Origin: Flammeovirgaceae bacterium
GTDB taxonomy: Bacteria > Bacteroidota > Bacteroidia > Cytophagales > Cyclobacteriaceae
Length of the DNA stretch: 7,018 nt
Direction: 5' to 3'
Assembly: GCA_022616575.1 (NCBI GenBank)
Contig: JAKEEN010000090.1
Location: forward strand, 1 to 7,018
Made by a program: the position numbers and the translations under genes. Of this stretch, positions 5,067-7,018 are shown one piece after another; within the stretch, counting starts at the first letter, position 1, and each line of letters begins with the position of its first letter. The notes beneath the pieces are model-generated. The model saw only the letters and a program-made list of their open reading frames with translations, had not been told where the DNA came from and did no database searches.

Positions 5067-7018
5067 TTGCCCAAGACAAATAAATATTTTCTTTTGATAT
5101 GCCTTAGCTTCTTTCTCTCTGGCTGCCTTGGGGTAAAGCATCTTAAGAATGACGAGAAGCTGCTGTACCGTCAGTCTATACGGGCGCCCAAGGGTATCAA
5201 TACCGATGACCTTGACAATCTTTACGCGCAAAAGCCCAATCGAAAACTTTTTGGTACGCCTATCGCGCCCCTGGTAGGGATTTATTATTGGGGAAAGAAA
5301 GGGTACAATCAGGAAAAATATGTTCGTAAAAAAGAGAAAATAGAAAAGAAATTTGAAAGCAAGATTGCCAGAACCCAATCGCAAAAGAAGATCAATAATC
5401 TTCGGTTCAGAAAGCAGAAAAAACTTGACAAAAATGACTCGTACATTGAAAATGGAAACCTGCGGATGCAGTGGGGTGAACCAGTTGCTGTTTTTGACAG
5501 CACGGTATTAAAAACAACCGAAGACCGTTTCAAAGATTATCTTTTTTCAAAGGGGTATTTTAACAACCATGTTACTACCCGCACACTTTCAATTGGTAAA
5601 CTTACTAATGTTACCTACCGGATTGAGCCCGGTCCTCCGTTTATTATCGATACCATTCTTTATAAAATTTCTGATACTGCTGTTTTCAAACTTGTTCATC
5701 AAAGTGCCAATGGATCCTTTGTGAAAAAAGGCCTGCCTTACGATCAGGAAAACTTTAGCAAGGAGCGCGAACGAATTGACCTTTTGCTAAAGGATCATGG
5801 GTATTACGACTTCAGCCGGCAGTACATTGAATTTGATGTGGACACTTCCTCCGAAGGTCATCACAAAGTAGTCGCTATGCTCATTATTAAAGATCCCTCG
5901 AATCGTAACAATCATAAGCAATTTATGATCGACTCTATCAACTTTGTGGCGGATGCGGGAGTTAGCAGTCCGGGCAAAGAGCGTAATCAGCGAAGTTATC
6001 GACATATTAATTTTCAGCAGTTTGAAAATCAATACAATAGAAAAGTACTTAGCCAGCGCGTGTTTATTGCTCCGGGAAATACGTATAGTCGCTCCAATAC
6101 ATTTGCTACACAACGTCAACTGGCCAACCTTGATGCTTTCAAATTTGTAAACATTAACTACGATACTTCAGATGGGCATTTCGTTGCCAATATTTTCACC
6201 AGTCCGCTAAACCGGTATGAATGGACAAATGAATTTGGCGTGAACGTAACGCAGGGATATCCCGGGCCCTTTTACAACGTGAACTTTAAGAAGCGAAATA
6301 TTTTCAGGGGGCTTGAAAATTTTGATCTTAACGGACGCATTGGCTTTGAAGGTGTAGCTGCTGCTACGAGCGATCAGAATGTTTACAGAAGTACTGAAGC
6401 TGGTGCAAATGCCTCTATCACCTTTCCACAATTTCTTTGGCCCTTGAAGGAATCAACACGCATTTGGCTTGGTAAGTATAACCCGAAAACACGCGTCTCA
6501 CTCGGCTACACATTTACCGACCGCCCGGAATACAGGCGTGCCGCTACAAGTTTCACAAATACATACACCTGGCAAAATAAACGAACCACGCTCTTCTCAT
6601 TTACCCTCACCAACCTGAGCATTATTAATTCCGACATCAAAACAGATGAGTTCCAGCAAATTCTGAATGAACAACAGGATCTTGGCAATTTCAGCCTCGT
6701 GAATTCTTTCAAACCATCATTTGTGAACAGCATGATTTTCAGCATCACCTGGAACCCCAATGATTACGGTCAACAAGGAAAAACTTCTGTATTTATTCGT
6801 GCACAGGCCGAGAGCGGGGGTACTATTTTCAACTTTATTGACACTAAACCAGTTGACGATCAAGGACTGCAGACTTTTAAATATCTGCGCGGCAATGTTG
6901 ATCTGCGGCAGATTACCCCGCTTACCAAAGTTACTTCCCTGGCCTTCCGGCTTAATGGGGGTGTTGCTTATTCGTACGCAAGCAGCCCTTCACTGCCTTA
7001 CGAAAAATTCTTCTTTGC
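5067..7018 (+). CDS. tamL: TamL-like Omp85 outer-membrane lipoprotein, 3' truncated
   Basis: The frame is open from upstream of 5067 to the window edge (about 650 residues here), without its stop codon. It matches the Bacteroidetes TamA homologue TamL, an Omp85-family barrel with a lipoprotein N-terminus that works in outer-membrane biogenesis, presumably with TamB. With TTG 5067 as start, residues 1-20 are a good lipoprotein signal: basic PKTNK, hydrophobic YFLLICLSFF, and lipobox LSGC with Cys20. The segments YRQSIRAPKGI and QKPNRKLFG are typical of the TamL N-terminus. A Lys/Glu-rich, probably helical stretch spans ~76-125. POTRA-like domains follow: ~138-198 (YLFSKGYF, RIEPGPPFIIDTI), ~198-283 (DLLLKDHGYYDF), then one ending at FIAPGNTYSRSNTFATQRQLANLDAFKFVNI. 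Barrel strands begin near 383. The last residues, LPYEKFFF, usually lie just before the conserved GG..S.RG/RA motif. The only in-frame ATG upstream of the lipobox is at 4977, which would put Cys at residue 50 and leave 6 nt to the divergent gene, so I prefer TTG 5067. Confidence 0.87.
   Translation, partial: MPKTNKYFLLICLSFFLSGCLGVKHLKNDEKLLYRQSIRAPKGINTDDLDNLYAQKPNRKLFGTPIAPLVGIYYWGKKGYNQEKYVRKKEKIEKKFESKIARTQSQKKINNLRFRKQKKLDKNDSYIENGNLRMQWGEPVAVFDSTVLKTTEDRFKDYLFSKGYFNNHVTTRTLSIGKLTNVTYRIEPGPPFIIDTILYKISDTAVFKLVHQSANGSFVKKGLPYDQENFSKERERIDLLLKDHGYYDFSRQYIEFDVDTSSEGHHKVVAMLIIKDPSNRNNHKQFMIDSINFVADAGVSSPGKERNQRSYRHINFQQFENQYNRKVLSQRVFIAPGNTYSRSNTFATQRQLANLDAFKFVNINYDTSDGHFVANIFTSPLNRYEWTNEFGVNVTQGYPGPFYNVNFKKRNIFRGLENFDLNGRIGFEGVAAATSDQNVYRSTEAGANASITFPQFLWPLKESTRIWLGKYNPKTRVSLGYTFTDRPEYRRAATSFTNTYTWQNKRTTLFSFTLTNLSIINSDIKTDEFQQILNEQQDLGNFSLVNSFKPSFVNSMIFSITWNPNDYGQQGKTSVFIRAQAESGGTIFNFIDTKPVDDQGLQTFKYLRGNVDLRQITPLTKVTSLAFRLNGGVAYSYASSPSLPYEKFFF

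Noticed and set aside
5052..6760. Several minus-strand open frames opposite tamL
   Set aside because: The plus-strand frame is continuous with lipobox, POTRA and barrel features; the opposite products look like random hydrophobic or cysteine-rich translations.

Overview
The window is ordinary-looking chromosomal DNA from a member of the Bacteroidota, most likely of the Cytophagales type. This rests on the form of the encoded proteins (a TamL-type outer-membrane lipoprotein, a Bacteroidetes-style PurC, an orphan STAS protein next to RNase Z), on the lack of strong Shine-Dalgarno sites before most genes, and on a perfect match to the Bacteroidetes promoter element TAnnTTTG. The placement is inference from family resemblance; no 16S or other marker is present.

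Layout. Positions 1-185 hold the 3' end of a MORN-repeat (YwqK-like) protein. Positions 221-885 hold a compact type II toxin-antitoxin module: an AbrB-fold antitoxin and a PIN-domain RNase toxin whose reading frames overlap by 23 nt, preceded by a small promoter/operator whose second repeat runs into the antitoxin start codon. Only 24 nt later, on the same strand, begins purC (de novo purine synthesis), followed after 3 nt by a STAS-domain protein. This run ends at a good intrinsic terminator (2275-2308). After a REP-like G-rich palindrome comes rnz (tRNA 3'-end maturation), then a VUT/YhhQ family transporter (probable queuosine-precursor uptake). Facing it on the minus strand is a SPOUT/TrmH-family RNA methyltransferase. 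Diverging from that is a TamL-like Omp85 protein that runs off the right edge just before its conserved barrel signature.

How the genes relate. rnz, yhhQ and the SPOUT methyltransferase all concern tRNA or rRNA maturation, though the methyltransferase is on the opposite strand and no single operon joins them. The toxin-antitoxin module sits directly upstream of purC without a recognisable terminator between them, so read-through into a housekeeping gene is plausible.

I see no complete mobile element, CRISPR array, structural RNA gene or clearly new multi-gene system. The most unusual structure is non-coding: both intergenic spacers flanking yhhQ are built of short units repeated with a 7-nt period and arranged as inverted arms, using two different heptamers. 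Next in interest is the toxin-antitoxin promoter, which predicts a leaderless, self-repressed message.
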